Positions 8,511-17,357 of a stretch of 64,000 nucleotides of DNA are shown in pieces; the stretch's first letter is position 1, and each line of letters starts with the position of its first letter. This DNA is from JAXLQL01 sp046331625 (lineage in GTDB: Bacteria > Acidobacteriota > Terriglobia > Bryobacterales > Bryobacteraceae). The stretch is taken from NCBI GenBank assembly GCA_046331625.1, contig JAXLQL010000012.1:62001-126000 (forward strand). The letters run 5' to 3'. A model generated the notes under the pieces. It was not told where the DNA came from, did not search any database, and saw only the letters and a program-made list of their open reading frames with translations. The position numbers and the translations under genes were made by a program.

Positions 8511-9257
8511 CTACTTGCCCTGGAACATCTTGAACAACTTCGCGATCGGATCGAAGTACTGATCCACCACCCGCTCCTTCAGCGGGATGATCGCGTTCTC
8601 GGTGATCGTGATATGCTCCGGGCACACCTGGCGGCAGCACGTGTTGATGTTGCAGTACCCGATCCCGAAGTTCTCCTTGAGATCCGGCACGCGATTCTCG
8701 GTATCCAGCGGATGCATCTCGAGCGCCGCCGTGTACACCAGAAATCTCGGACCGATGAACTCCTCGTGCTTCACGTGCTCACGCAACACGTGACAGACGT
8801 CCTGGCACAGGAAGCACTCGATGCACTTGCGGAACTCCTGCACGCGATCGACGTCGATCTGCTCCATCTTCCAAGTCCCATCGGGAAAGTCGGGCTTGCG
8901 CGGAGCGAACTTCTTGATCTTCTTCTTCACCTCGAAGTTCCAACTCACGTCCGTCACCAGATCTTTGATCGATGGGAACGTGTGCATCGGCTCGATGATC
9001 ACCGGCATGTCGAGGTTGATCGAATCGAGCCGCGTCATGCACATCAGTCGCGGCTTACCGTTGATCTCGGCCGAGCACGATCCGCACTTGCCGGCCTTGC
9101 AATTCCAGCGCACCGCGAGATCGTTGGCATGTTCGGCCTGGATCTTGTGCACCGCGTCGAGCACCACCATGCCGTGGTCGATTTCGATCGTGTAGTCCTT
9201 GAAGGCGCCTCCGGTTTTGTCTCCGCGCCAGATCCGGAAAATCGCTTGCCGGGCCAT
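8511..9257 (-). CDS. sdhB: Succinate dehydrogenase/fumarate reductase iron-sulfur subunit
   Basis: SdhB passes electrons from the flavoprotein to the membrane anchor. The 248-residue product carries the N-terminal [2Fe-2S] ligands in CKAGKCGSC...LMC (about residues 54-75), a second cluster set in CIECFLCQDVC and a third in CNINTCCRQVCPEHI. These are the normal three cluster sites of complex II iron-sulfur subunits. The ATG at 9257 is one base after the sdhA stop codon, so the operon order is sdhC-sdhA-sdhB. The long KKKIKKFAPRKPDF insert before the second cluster is typical of the actinobacterial/acidobacterial type rather than the E. coli type. Confidence 0.93.
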   Translation of the reverse strand: MARQAIFRIWRGDKTGGAFKDYTIEIDHGMVVLDAVHKIQAEHANDLAVRWNCKAGKCGSCSAEINGKPRLMCMTRLDSINLDMPVIIEPMHTFPSIKDLVTDVSWNFEVKKKIKKFAPRKPDFPDGTWKMEQIDVDRVQEFRKCIECFLCQDVCHVLREHVKHEEFIGPRFLVYTAALEMHPLDTENRVPDLKENFGIGYCNINTCCRQVCPEHITITENAIIPLKERVVDQYFDPIAKLFKMFQGK

Positions 9258-9258
9258 C

Positions 9259-11073
9259 TTATTTGAACTCCTCGATGATCTGCTTCAACTCGCCGGGCAT
9301 CGGCGGAATCGGCCGCTTCTCCACGATCATCTCGCCATTCGAGCCCATCTTGGTCACGAGATTCACTTTGGCCCACTCGGCATCTTTGTTCGGGAAGTCT
9401 TCGCGGAACTGCGCGCCACGGCTCTCCTTGCGCAGGATGGCCGAACGCGCAACGGCTTCCGAGACCACCATCAGGTTGGGCAAGTCCATGCACGTGTGCC
9501 AGCCGCCGTTGTACTGGCGGTTGCCGTCGATCCCCACTTTCTCCGAGCGCGCCTTCAATCCCTCCACCACACGCAGCGCTTCCTGCATTTCCGATTCCTG
9601 CCGCACGATCCCCACCAGCGCCTGCATCTTGTCCTGCAGTTCGTATTGAATCTGGTACGGACCCTCACCCTGCGGACCGCGATCGAACGGAGCCAGCGCC
9701 TGCTTGGCGGCGGCGTCGATCTGCGCCTGGTCCACCTTGCCCGCGCCGTTCTTCTTCGCCCAGTTGGCCGCGTACTCGCCGGCGCGCTTGCCGAACACGA
9801 TCAGGTCAGACAGCGAATTGCCGCCCAAGCGATTCGCGCCGTGCAGCCCCGCGGCCACTTCGCCCGCCGCGAACAAGCCCGGCACCGTCGACATCTGCGA
9901 ATCGCCATCTACGCGCACGCCGCCCATCACGTAGTGCGTCGTGGGACCCACTTCCATCGGCTCCGTCGTGATGTCGATCCCAGCCAGTTCCTTGAACTGG
10001 TGATACATGCTCGGCAGTTTACGTTTGATGTGCTCCTGCGCATTCGGAATGTACTTCTTGATCCACGCGATGTCGAGGAACACGCCGCCGTGCGGGCTCC
10101 CGCGTCCCGCTTTCACTTCGCGATTGATGCAGCGAGCCACGTGGTCGCGCGTGAGCAACTCTGGCGGGCGGTTGGCGTTCTTGTCGCCCTGCACGTAGCG
10201 CCAGCCTTCTTCTTCATCCTTCGCGGTCTGGTTCTTGTAGAGGTCGGGAATGTCCTCGAACATGAAACGCTTGCCGTCTTTGTTCTTGAGCACTCCGCCT
10301 TCGCCGCGCACGCCTTCCGTCACCAGGATGCCGCGCACGCTCGGAGGCCACACCATGCCGGTCGGGTGGAACTGCACGAACTCCATGTCCATCAGTTCCG
10401 CCCCCGCGCGATAGGCGAGCGCCTGCCCGTCACCTGTGTATTCCCAACTGTTCGACGTGATCTTGAACGCGCGCCCGATGCCGCCCGTGGCCAGCACCAC
10501 CGCCTTCGCCTTCCACAGCAGGAACTGACCCTTCTCGCGATCGTATCCGAAGGCGCCAATCACGCGGCCGCTATCCATCAGCAGCGTGATCACGGTGCAC
10601 TCCATGTGCACTTCCATTCCGGAGTGGATCCCGTGATCCTGCAGCGTGCGGATCATCTCGAGTCCGGTGCGATCGCCCACGTGCGCCAGTCGCGGATAGC
10701 GATGTCCGCCGAAGTTCCGCTGTAGAATGCGGCCATCGTTGGTGCGATCGAACAGCGCGCCCCAGGCTTCGAGTTCCTTCGCGCGCGCCGGCGCTTCTTT
10801 GGCGTGCAACTCGGCCATCCGCCAGTTGTTCAGATACTGCCCGCCGCGCATCGTGTCCGAAAAATGGACCCGCCAGTTGTCGCGATCATCCACGTTGCCC
10901 ATCGCCGCGGCCATGCCGCCCTCGGCCATCACCGTGTGCGCCTTGCCGAGAAGCGACTTGCACACCACGCCGGTCTTCACGCCCATCGACGCGGCTTCGA
11001 TTGCCGCGCGCAATCCCGCGCCGCCGGCCCCGATGATGAGCACGTCGTAGTCGAACGATTTGCACTCGACCAT
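9259..11073 (-). CDS. sdhA: Succinate dehydrogenase/fumarate reductase flavoprotein subunit
   Basis: SdhA binds covalent FAD and interconverts succinate and fumarate. The 604-residue protein shows the N-terminal dinucleotide motif IIGAGGAGLRAA, the FAD-attachment region with His in KAHTVMAEGG, the substrate segment FVQFHPTG, and HGANRLGGNSLSDL near the capping domain. I chose ATG 11073 because it overlaps the sdhC stop (TAATG); the upstream in-frame extension would read back through sdhC. Acts at the inner face of the membrane with sdhB and sdhC in the TCA cycle or in fumarate respiration; direction cannot be read from sequence. Confidence 0.95.
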   Translation of the reverse strand: MVECKSFDYDVLIIGAGGAGLRAAIEAASMGVKTGVVCKSLLGKAHTVMAEGGMAAAMGNVDDRDNWRVHFSDTMRGGQYLNNWRMAELHAKEAPARAKELEAWGALFDRTNDGRILQRNFGGHRYPRLAHVGDRTGLEMIRTLQDHGIHSGMEVHMECTVITLLMDSGRVIGAFGYDREKGQFLLWKAKAVVLATGGIGRAFKITSNSWEYTGDGQALAYRAGAELMDMEFVQFHPTGMVWPPSVRGILVTEGVRGEGGVLKNKDGKRFMFEDIPDLYKNQTAKDEEEGWRYVQGDKNANRPPELLTRDHVARCINREVKAGRGSPHGGVFLDIAWIKKYIPNAQEHIKRKLPSMYHQFKELAGIDITTEPMEVGPTTHYVMGGVRVDGDSQMSTVPGLFAAGEVAAGLHGANRLGGNSLSDLIVFGKRAGEYAANWAKKNGAGKVDQAQIDAAAKQALAPFDRGPQGEGPYQIQYELQDKMQALVGIVRQESEMQEALRVVEGLKARSEKVGIDGNRQYNGGWHTCMDLPNLMVVSEAVARSAILRKESRGAQFREDFPNKDAEWAKVNLVTKMGSNGEMIVEKRPIPPMPGELKQIIEEFK

Positions 11074-11858
11074 TAGAGGATCCTCCAATCGGTCCAGTTG
11101 CCCATCGAGCACATGCGGACGTAGAAGTCAGAAAAGCCTACCCAGACCAGACTCGCCCATGCGAACTTCTTGTGCTTGCCGTTGAGCCAGCTTGTCAGCC
11201 TGTAGAGCTTCTGCCGGAACGGGTGTTCGGAGATGCGATCATACCCGCCGCCGCACAAGTGGCGCGAGCAGTGGCATCCGAACGTATATGACCCGAGCAG
11301 GCACGCGTTCATCGTCAACACCAACGTGCCGACGCCGATGCCGAAGCCGTTGTCGAACTGCGTGGCCTTGATCGCATCCCAGGTGAGAAGACCGATGAAG
11401 ACCACCGCGATGTAGAACACGTAGCGGTGCGCGTTGTGCAGCAACAGCGGCAGGTACTTCTCGCCGAGGTATGACGAGCGCGGCTCGCTCACCGCGCAGT
11501 TGGGCGGATCCGCCCAGAAGGCCTTGTAGTATGCGCCGCGATAGTAGTAGCAGGTGAAGCGAAACATCGCCGGGAAGGGAAGAATCAGCAGCGCGGGAGA
11601 GAAGGGCAGGAACGCGGGCCACCATGACGGCGGTGGTCCGAACCATGCGTGCGGTGAAGTGCCGAACAACTCGGGTGAGTACATCGGCGAGAGATAAGGA
11701 CCGTAATGGTAGTGCGCGCCTTGGAATGCGGCCCACGTGGAATACACGATGAACGCGCTGAGTCCGAGGAAAACCAGGAGTGGTTCGAGCCACCAATTGT
11801 CGGTGCGGGAGGTTTGGCCGAAGCGGCCGTTTTTCCAAACGAGGTCTGGTGCAGCCAT
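11073..11858 (-). CDS. sdhC: Succinate dehydrogenase membrane anchor subunit with Cys/His-rich motif
   Basis: A 261-residue polytopic anchor, much larger than E. coli SdhC or SdhD, with about five hydrophobic spans (about residues 24-42, 83-103, 140-165, 172-190 and a C-terminal region). It would bind quinone and hold sdhAB to the membrane. Between the last spans it carries FGCHCSRHLCGGGYD, a cluster of three Cys and two His unlike classic haem b anchors. I recall that a mycobacterial Sdh1 was reported to have a membrane-embedded Rieske-type cluster; this motif may be the equivalent, but that is inference. Overlaps sdhA by one base. Confidence 0.85.
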   Translation of the reverse strand: MAAPDLVWKNGRFGQTSRTDNWWLEPLLVFLGLSAFIVYSTWAAFQGAHYHYGPYLSPMYSPELFGTSPHAWFGPPPSWWPAFLPFSPALLILPFPAMFRFTCYYYRGAYYKAFWADPPNCAVSEPRSSYLGEKYLPLLLHNAHRYVFYIAVVFIGLLTWDAIKATQFDNGFGIGVGTLVLTMNACLLGSYTFGCHCSRHLCGGGYDRISEHPFRQKLYRLTSWLNGKHKKFAWASLVWVGFSDFYVRMCSMGNWTDWRIL

Positions 11859-11902
11859 GATGTTTATCAGATAACGAAGGGGAACAGACTAGGGTATCGA
11901 AT

Positions 11903-11961
11903 CCCGGGGGGGCGTTTCAACGCGCCCGGGCGACCGCGGGCTGCAAGCCACGGTGTTTGTC
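11903..11961. repeat. Two imperfect hairpins between nirD and sdhC
   Basis: GGGCGTTTCAACGCGCCC and CCGCGGGCTGCAAGCCACGG form two imperfect palindromes in the 129-base gap between the nirD stop and the sdhC start. They resemble the double-palindrome repeats elsewhere in layout but not in sequence. They could act as a transcription barrier at the end of the nitrate operon. Confidence 0.4.
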
Positions 11962-11987
11962 GATTTCGCGCGAGCTCGAGGGCTGCC

Positions 11988-12335
11988 CTACGCCGCCTGA
12001 AGCTCCGCTGCGTCCACGGCCACCATCACGATGCCGTACTCCACCTTCACTGGAAACGTCGTAACACAACCCGCCGATTCCACGCCCGTGGGCTTGATCA
12101 CGCGGCCCGTCTCGAGACAGATGCGCCAGTTGTGCATTGGGCAGGTGATCGTCGTTCCCCCCACGATGCCATCCGACAACGGACCGCCGCGGTGCGGGCA
12201 GCGATCCTCCACGGCGACAAAGCGGTCGCCCAGATTCACCAGCGCCACGTTCATCCCAGCGATGCGAACGCTGCGCCCTTCTCGCGGCGGAATGTTCTCG
12301 GCCGGCGTGATCTTGATCCAATCTCGGTTGTTCAT
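11988..12335 (-). CDS. nirD: Nitrite reductase small subunit, Rieske-type
   Basis: NirD is the small Rieske-like partner of assimilatory NADH-nitrite reductase, which reduces nitrite to ammonium in the cytoplasm. The 115-residue protein retains both [2Fe-2S] ligand boxes, CPHRGG and CPMHNW, which some NirD proteins lack, so it probably holds a real cluster. ATG 12335 overlaps the nirB TGA (ATGA), showing translational coupling. It is the last gene of the nitrate operon. Confidence 0.92.
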   Translation of the reverse strand: MNNRDWIKITPAENIPPREGRSVRIAGMNVALVNLGDRFVAVEDRCPHRGGPLSDGIVGGTTITCPMHNWRICLETGRVIKPTGVESAGCVTTFPVKVEYGIVMVAVDAAELQAA

Positions 12336-14737
12336 ACGGTGGCCACCTCCATGGGTTCGATCTGCACGAATTGCGTCGGTCTCGGATTGCGGCGTTCGAG
12401 CCAGGCGTCGGAAGAACGCGCCTTCGATCGACGCAGCCGCTGCAAGAGAGCCTTCTTCACGGAAGGCTGCGCGTACACGGTTTCGCGGCGGACCTTTTCG
12501 ATGCCCAGCCGCTCTACGAAGTCGTAGGTGCGTTCGAGATAGTTGGCGCTCTCGCGGTAGTACTGGAAGAACAGCTCCGCTGCTTCGACCGCTTCTGGCG
12601 TTGTCTCAACCGTGATGAGTAGGTCCGCCTTGCGCACGCCTTTACCGGCTGCGCCGCCCACCACTACTTGCCAGCTTCCGTCTTGCCCCACTAGCCCGAT
12701 GTCTTTTACCGTCGCCTCGGCGCAGTTGCGCGGACATCCAACCACCGCCAGCTTTACCTTGTGGGGCGTGTAGAGATTCTCGAGCCGCCTTTCGAGCTCG
12801 ATGCCGGTCTCGATGGAAGGCTGCGTGCCGAAGCGGCAGAAGTCGGTTCCCACACACGTCTTCACCATGCGCACGCCTTTTGCGTACGCTTGACCGGAAG
12901 GCATGTCGAGGTCTTCCCAAATTTTCGGCAGGTCGGCTTTCTTCACACCCAACAAGTCGATGCGCTGGCTTCCGGTCACCTTCACCATCGGCACGTTGTA
13001 CTTGTCAGCTACATCGGCGATGCGGCGCAGTTCCTCTGGCGTGGTGACGCCGCCGCGCATACGGGGAACCACGGAGAACGTTCCGTCTTTCTGGATATTG
13101 GCGTGTACGCGATCGTTGATGAATCGGGCCGAACGGTCCTCTTCGTGGCCGCCGCAATTGGCTACGTCCACCATGTAGCTGATCGCTGGCTTGCAAACTT
13201 CGCAGCCCTTCCCGTTGCCGTAGATATCCAAAACATCTTGTACGGATTTGATTTTTTGCGTCCGCACGATCTCCCGCAGCCGCTCTTGCGGAAACGGGAT
13301 GCAATCGCAGATGTTCTTCGCCTTCTCTTCCTCGAACTCGGGCGAGACAGCCTTCAGCAATTGCTTGCAAAGGTTGCCACAACTTCCGCATCCCGACGAC
13401 GCGCGCGTAGCGTCTTTGAGCTGCGCCAGAGTCGATATGCCCTTGGCATGAATCGCCTCGATGATCGTGCCCTTCGAAACGCCCATGCAGCCGCAAACGG
13501 TCTCGGCGTCCGGCATCGAGGCAACGTCGAGCCCGGTGTCAGCGGCGGGTGGGGGAAACAGCAGGTGGCGGCGTTGATCGCGCAGGTCCTTGCCGGTCTT
13601 CAGCCAGTCCACATAGCGGTGATCGTCGGAGGTGTCGCCTACCAGGATCACGCCGGTGAGCCTGTTCTCGCGCAGCAGCAGCTTCTTGTAGATCCCGAGT
13701 GCGGGATCCTCGAATCGCACCATCTCGGTCCCGGGCGCAGTTTCGTCGATCTCGCCGGCCGAGAACACGTCCACGCCCATGATCTTGAGCTTCGCGGCAG
13801 GCGTGGACCCGGCATAGCTCGCGCCTTTGTTCCCCGTGATCGTAGCCGCCAACACCTTGCCTTGTTCGAATAGCGGAGCCACCAAACCGTGCACTACGCC
13901 GTTGTGTTCCACACATTCGCCCACGGCGAAGATGTCGGGATTCGAGGTCTCCATGTAGTCATTGACCACGATGCCGCGCCGGATCTCGAGTTTCGCCTTG
14001 CGCCCGAGATCGACGTTGGGCCGAATGCCCGCGGCCACCACCACGAGATCGGCGTCGAGGATGCTGCCGTCGGCGAATTCGAGACCTTCCACTTTTCCAT
14101 TGCCCACCAGCGCTTTGGTGCTCTTGGGACACAGCACGCGTACGCCGAGATTCTCGATCTTCTTCTGCAGCATCCGTCCGCCGATGGCGTCGAGTTGGCG
14201 ATCCATCAGCGTGTCCATCAAATGGACCACCGTCACTTTGCAGCCCTGCACCTGCAGCCCGCGCGCTGCTTCCAAGCCGAGTAGGCCTCCGCCGATTACC
14301 ACGGCCTTGACGCCCGGAGCAGATCGTTCGAGCAAAGCACGAGTGTCATCTAATGTTCGAAACACGAACACGTTCTTTTTGTTCGCACCCGGGATGGGCG
14401 GGATGAACGCGCTCGAGCCGGTCGCGATCAGCAGCTTGTCATAGGGCGTGATGGAGCCGTCGTCTCCCGTGATCGTCTTTCCGGCCGGATCCACATCGAC
14501 CACGCGGATTCCCAGCCGCAGTGTGATGTCGTGCTTCTGATACCAGTTGATGTCGTTGAGCGTGATCTCGTCGATCGACTTCTCGCCCGCCAGCACGCTC
14601 GAAAGCAGAATCCGGTTGTAGTTGACGTGCGTCTCGTCGCCGAAGATGGTGACGTCGAACTGCGGCTTGTACTTGAGAATCTGGTCGACGCAAGCGACGC
14701 CGGCCATTCCGTTGCCGATCACTACCAGGTTTTCCAT
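12332..14737 (-). CDS. nirB: Assimilatory nitrite reductase large subunit
   Basis: NirB reduces nitrite to ammonium with NAD(P)H. The 801-residue product has the full domain set: N-terminal FAD/NAD-binding oxidoreductase (VVIGNGMAGVAC; second site VVIGGGLLGLEAA), two BFD-like [2Fe-2S] domains (CGCMGVSKG...CGSCGNLC and CDCIPFP...CEVC), the ferredoxin-like half domain, and the sirohaem/[4Fe-4S] ligands TCVGTDFCRFG and GCPRNCAEA. ATG 14737 is preceded by a GGAAGAAGAGAA purine stretch. Lies between nrtD (18 bases upstream) and nirD (overlapping). Length and motifs are normal for the family. Confidence 0.96.
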   Translation of the reverse strand: MENLVVIGNGMAGVACVDQILKYKPQFDVTIFGDETHVNYNRILLSSVLAGEKSIDEITLNDINWYQKHDITLRLGIRVVDVDPAGKTITGDDGSITPYDKLLIATGSSAFIPPIPGANKKNVFVFRTLDDTRALLERSAPGVKAVVIGGGLLGLEAARGLQVQGCKVTVVHLMDTLMDRQLDAIGGRMLQKKIENLGVRVLCPKSTKALVGNGKVEGLEFADGSILDADLVVVAAGIRPNVDLGRKAKLEIRRGIVVNDYMETSNPDIFAVGECVEHNGVVHGLVAPLFEQGKVLAATITGNKGASYAGSTPAAKLKIMGVDVFSAGEIDETAPGTEMVRFEDPALGIYKKLLLRENRLTGVILVGDTSDDHRYVDWLKTGKDLRDQRRHLLFPPPAADTGLDVASMPDAETVCGCMGVSKGTIIEAIHAKGISTLAQLKDATRASSGCGSCGNLCKQLLKAVSPEFEEEKAKNICDCIPFPQERLREIVRTQKIKSVQDVLDIYGNGKGCEVCKPAISYMVDVANCGGHEEDRSARFINDRVHANIQKDGTFSVVPRMRGGVTTPEELRRIADVADKYNVPMVKVTGSQRIDLLGVKKADLPKIWEDLDMPSGQAYAKGVRMVKTCVGTDFCRFGTQPSIETGIELERRLENLYTPHKVKLAVVGCPRNCAEATVKDIGLVGQDGSWQVVVGGAAGKGVRKADLLITVETTPEAVEAAELFFQYYRESANYLERTYDFVERLGIEKVRRETVYAQPSVKKALLQRLRRSKARSSDAWLERRNPRPTQFVQIEPMEVATV

Positions 14738-14755
14738 GGGCGGTTCTCTTCTTCC

Positions 14756-15547
14756 TCAAGCGGCCTGAAACTGGCGCGTGTGATGTTCCAGGAAACCGAG
14801 CACCTGCTCGCGGAGCTGGAAGTAGCGCGGGTCCTCGGAAATCTCGGCGCGCGTGCGCGGACGCGGGAACGGCACGTCAATCACTGCTCCGAGCGTCGCC
14901 GCCGGACCGTCGGTCATCAGAATGATGCGATCGGCCAGGTACAGCGCCTCTTCCACGTCATGCGTCACCATAATCGTGATCTTGGGCGACTTCTCGAGTA
15001 CTTCAAGGACCATGTCCTGCAGTTCGAAGCGCGTCATCGAGTCGAGCATGCCGAACGGTTCGTCGAGAAGGAGGAACCGCGGTTCGAGCGCCAAAGCACG
15101 GGCGATCGAAACGCGCTGTTGCGTGCCCTGAGAGAGTTCCGGCGGCATCTGCAACGCGAACTCGCCCACGCCCACCAAGTCGAGGTAGCGCTGTGTCAGA
15201 GTTTTTACTTCCGCGGCACTCGCCTTTGGCCTAGCTTGCGTCACTGCCAGCGACACGTTCTCCGCCGTCGACATCCAGGGCAGCAGCGACGGAGTTTGGA
15301 AAACGAAGGCGCGATTCTTGCCCGGCGTGTCTGTCTCCACGCCGTCGATGCAGATGCCACCGAGCGTGGCGCGCTGCAGGCCGGCGATGATCGAGAGCAC
15401 GGTGGATTTGCCGCAGCCCGAGTGTCCCAGCAGGCAAACGAACTCGCCATCGCGGAACTTGGCCGTGAAATCCTTCACTGCGACGTACGCGCCTTCGCTG
15501 GTGTGGAAGGTCTTGGTGAGCGACGTGATCTCGAGGGGGACTCTCAT
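14756..15547 (-). CDS. nrtD: Nitrate ABC transporter ATP-binding protein (NrtD-type)
   Basis: A 263-residue ABC ATPase of the nitrate/sulfonate/taurine class. Walker A is GHSGCGKST, the Q-loop lies in VFQTPSLLPW, the signature is LSQGTQQRV (Gln in place of the more usual Gly), Walker B is FLLLDEPFG and the switch His is in VTHDVEEA. It overlaps the nrtC stop by four bases (ATGA). Together with nrtC it would power nitrate/nitrite uptake through the nrtB permease. The C-terminal fifth matches NrtD-type subunits (PRPRTRAEI). Confidence 0.9.
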   Translation of the reverse strand: MRVPLEITSLTKTFHTSEGAYVAVKDFTAKFRDGEFVCLLGHSGCGKSTVLSIIAGLQRATLGGICIDGVETDTPGKNRAFVFQTPSLLPWMSTAENVSLAVTQARPKASAAEVKTLTQRYLDLVGVGEFALQMPPELSQGTQQRVSIARALALEPRFLLLDEPFGMLDSMTRFELQDMVLEVLEKSPKITIMVTHDVEEALYLADRIILMTDGPAATLGAVIDVPFPRPRTRAEISEDPRYFQLREQVLGFLEHHTRQFQAA

Positions 15548-16386
15548 GCGCGGTTGGCCTCCGTGGCGAGTGTGCTCCGAACGGATGAGTGCGCGGCAGG
15601 CCGGAGTTTGCCAGTAACCGTGCCCGCAAGCCCGGTCAGGTACTGCGCCACCTTCGAGCGGATGCGAACGGCGCGCTCGTCGTGCAGCAGCGTGGCGGCG
15701 GTGCGGGGGCGCGGTAGCTCCACCGGAATCGCCGGTCCGAGCGTTGCGCCCGGACCTTTCGTCAGCGCCAGAATGCGGTCGGAGAGCAGAATCGCTTCAT
15801 CCACGTTGTTGGTGATCATCAGCGCGGTCACTGGCTTCTCTGCTTCTGTGCAAAGCCGCGCCAGCTCTTGCTGCAGCGTGGCGCGTGTCAGCGCATCGAG
15901 CGCGCCGAACGGCTCGTCGAGGAACAGCGCCGTGGGGTCCACCGCGAAAGCGCGTGCAATCGCCACGCGCTGCCGCATGCCGCCGGAGAGTTGTCCGGGG
16001 CGCTTGTGCAAGGCAGCGCCGAGACCCACCTTCTTGAGCGCGGTCTCGGCTTTCGCGGTCTGTTGCGCGCGCGTCCACGCCGGATATGCAGCTTCCACGG
16101 CCAGCCGGACGTTTTCGAGTGCGGAGAACCACGGCAGCAGCGAGTAGTTCTGGAACACGATCGCGGCGCCCGCCGGGAAGCCGTCCACCGGCTTGCCCGC
16201 GACTTGCACACTGCCTTTGTCGCCCACGCGGAGCCCAGCGGCGATGCTGAGCAGCGTCGTCTTGCCCGACGCCGAAGTGCCTACCACCGAGACGAACTCG
16301 CCTTGCTCCACGGTGAGGTTGACGTTCTCGAGGATGCTCCGAGAGCCGTAGCTCTTGGCCAATCCCCTGATGTCGATGAGTGCCAC
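15544..16386 (-). CDS. nrtC: Nitrate ABC transporter ATP-binding protein (NrtC-type, no binding domain)
   Basis: A 280-residue ABC ATPase with Walker A GTSASGKTT, signature LSGGMRQRV and Walker B ALFLDEPFG. Cyanobacterial NrtC carries a fused C-terminal substrate-binding domain of about 400 residues; here it is absent, leaving only a short Ala/Arg/Thr tail. The switch residue region reads ITNNVDEA, with Asn where the catalytic His normally stands, so this half-site may be weak in hydrolysis and nrtD (which keeps the His) may do most of the work. GTG start at 16386 has GGAGAA upstream. Confidence 0.88.
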   Translation of the reverse strand: MALIDIRGLAKSYGSRSILENVNLTVEQGEFVSVVGTSASGKTTLLSIAAGLRVGDKGSVQVAGKPVDGFPAGAAIVFQNYSLLPWFSALENVRLAVEAAYPAWTRAQQTAKAETALKKVGLGAALHKRPGQLSGGMRQRVAIARAFAVDPTALFLDEPFGALDALTRATLQQELARLCTEAEKPVTALMITNNVDEAILLSDRILALTKGPGATLGPAIPVELPRPRTAATLLHDERAVRIRSKVAQYLTGLAGTVTGKLRPAAHSSVRSTLATEANRA

Positions 16387-16484
16387 TTACCGTTCTCCTT
16401 CTGCCTTCCCCTTCATTGCCCTTCAGTCCTGTGCTTCAGCTTCAGCCCTGTGCTGCTGTAGCCCCTGTGCTGCACCAAGCCCTT

Positions 16485-16523
16485 GTGGGGCAGGCTTCAG
16501 CCTGCGCGGGACTTCAGTCCCGC
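16485..16523. repeat. Double-palindrome intergenic repeat, copy 3
   Basis: The cleanest copy: GTGGG, then GCAGGCTTCAGCCTGC (7-2-7), then GCGGGACTTCAGTCCCGC (8-2-8), both with TC centres. It lies inside the nitrate operon, in the 190-base gap between nrtB and nrtC, where transcribed hairpins could affect mRNA stability or expression of the ATPase genes. Confidence 0.8.
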
Positions 16524-16576
16524 TCGTCACGCCATACACCGATGAACCCACCCGATCCGCTCTATGCATAAGTCAC

Positions 16577-17347
16577 CTAAATCGCCCGGATCCGCGTCTC
16601 CGCAACACTCATCAACCGATCCAGCAAGAAACCCACAATGCCGATCGTCATGATGCACAGCAGAATGTGCGAGTACACCAGGCTGTTGTACTCCTGCCAC
16701 AGGAATCCGCCCACACCCGGTGTGCCCGTCAGCATCTCGCTCGCCACAATCACCAACCACGCAATGCCGAGGCTCAGCCGGAACCCCGTAAACATATACG
16801 GCAGCGTCGCCGGCAGCAGTACTTTGGTAAACGTCTTCCACCTCGAGAGCTGCAGCACCTTGGCCACGTTGCGATAGTCCTGCGGAATCGCGCGGACCCC
16901 ATGCATCGTATTGATCACCGTCGGCCACATCGAGCACAGCGCGATCGTGAACAGCGCAGCAGGCTCCGATTGCCGGAACAGAATCAACCCGAGCGGGAGC
17001 CAAGCCAAGGGCGAGATCGGCCGCAGAATCTGGATCGTCGGATCAAAAGCGCGGAAGAATGTTTCCGACGATCCAAGCAGGAATCCGAGCGGCGCCGCGA
17101 TGAGAATCCCCAGCAGGAAGCCGTAAGCCACGCGCTTCAGGCTGTATCCGGCCAGCAGCAGGATGCCCTGGTCCATTTCGCCGCGCTTTTCGAACGGCTT
17201 CATCACGTAGACTTTGCTCTCTTCCCACGTCTTCACCGGGCCCGGCAGGTCCGGCGCCACCTTGGCGCTCAACAGCGTCCACACCAGCACCACTGCCAGC
17301 AGGCCGAGAAACGGAAGAGACAGGTTCTTGATCCAGTTGGTGTTCAC
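16577..17347 (-). CDS. nrtB: Nitrate ABC transporter permease
   Basis: A 256-residue inner-membrane permease of the BPD_transp_1 family with about six spans. The EAA-type loop contacting the ATPase is seen near VLQLSRWKTFTKVLLPATLPYMFTG in its central part. GTG 17347 has TAGGAGC upstream and lies 10 bases after the nrtA stop. It would move nitrate or nitrite delivered by nrtA. An unusually long gap with a palindromic repeat separates it from nrtC. Confidence 0.9.
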   Translation of the reverse strand: MNTNWIKNLSLPFLGLLAVVLVWTLLSAKVAPDLPGPVKTWEESKVYVMKPFEKRGEMDQGILLLAGYSLKRVAYGFLLGILIAAPLGFLLGSSETFFRAFDPTIQILRPISPLAWLPLGLILFRQSEPAALFTIALCSMWPTVINTMHGVRAIPQDYRNVAKVLQLSRWKTFTKVLLPATLPYMFTGFRLSLGIAWLVIVASEMLTGTPGVGGFLWQEYNSLVYSHILLCIMTIGIVGFLLDRLMSVAETRIRAI

Positions 17348-17357
17348 GGGGAAGCTC

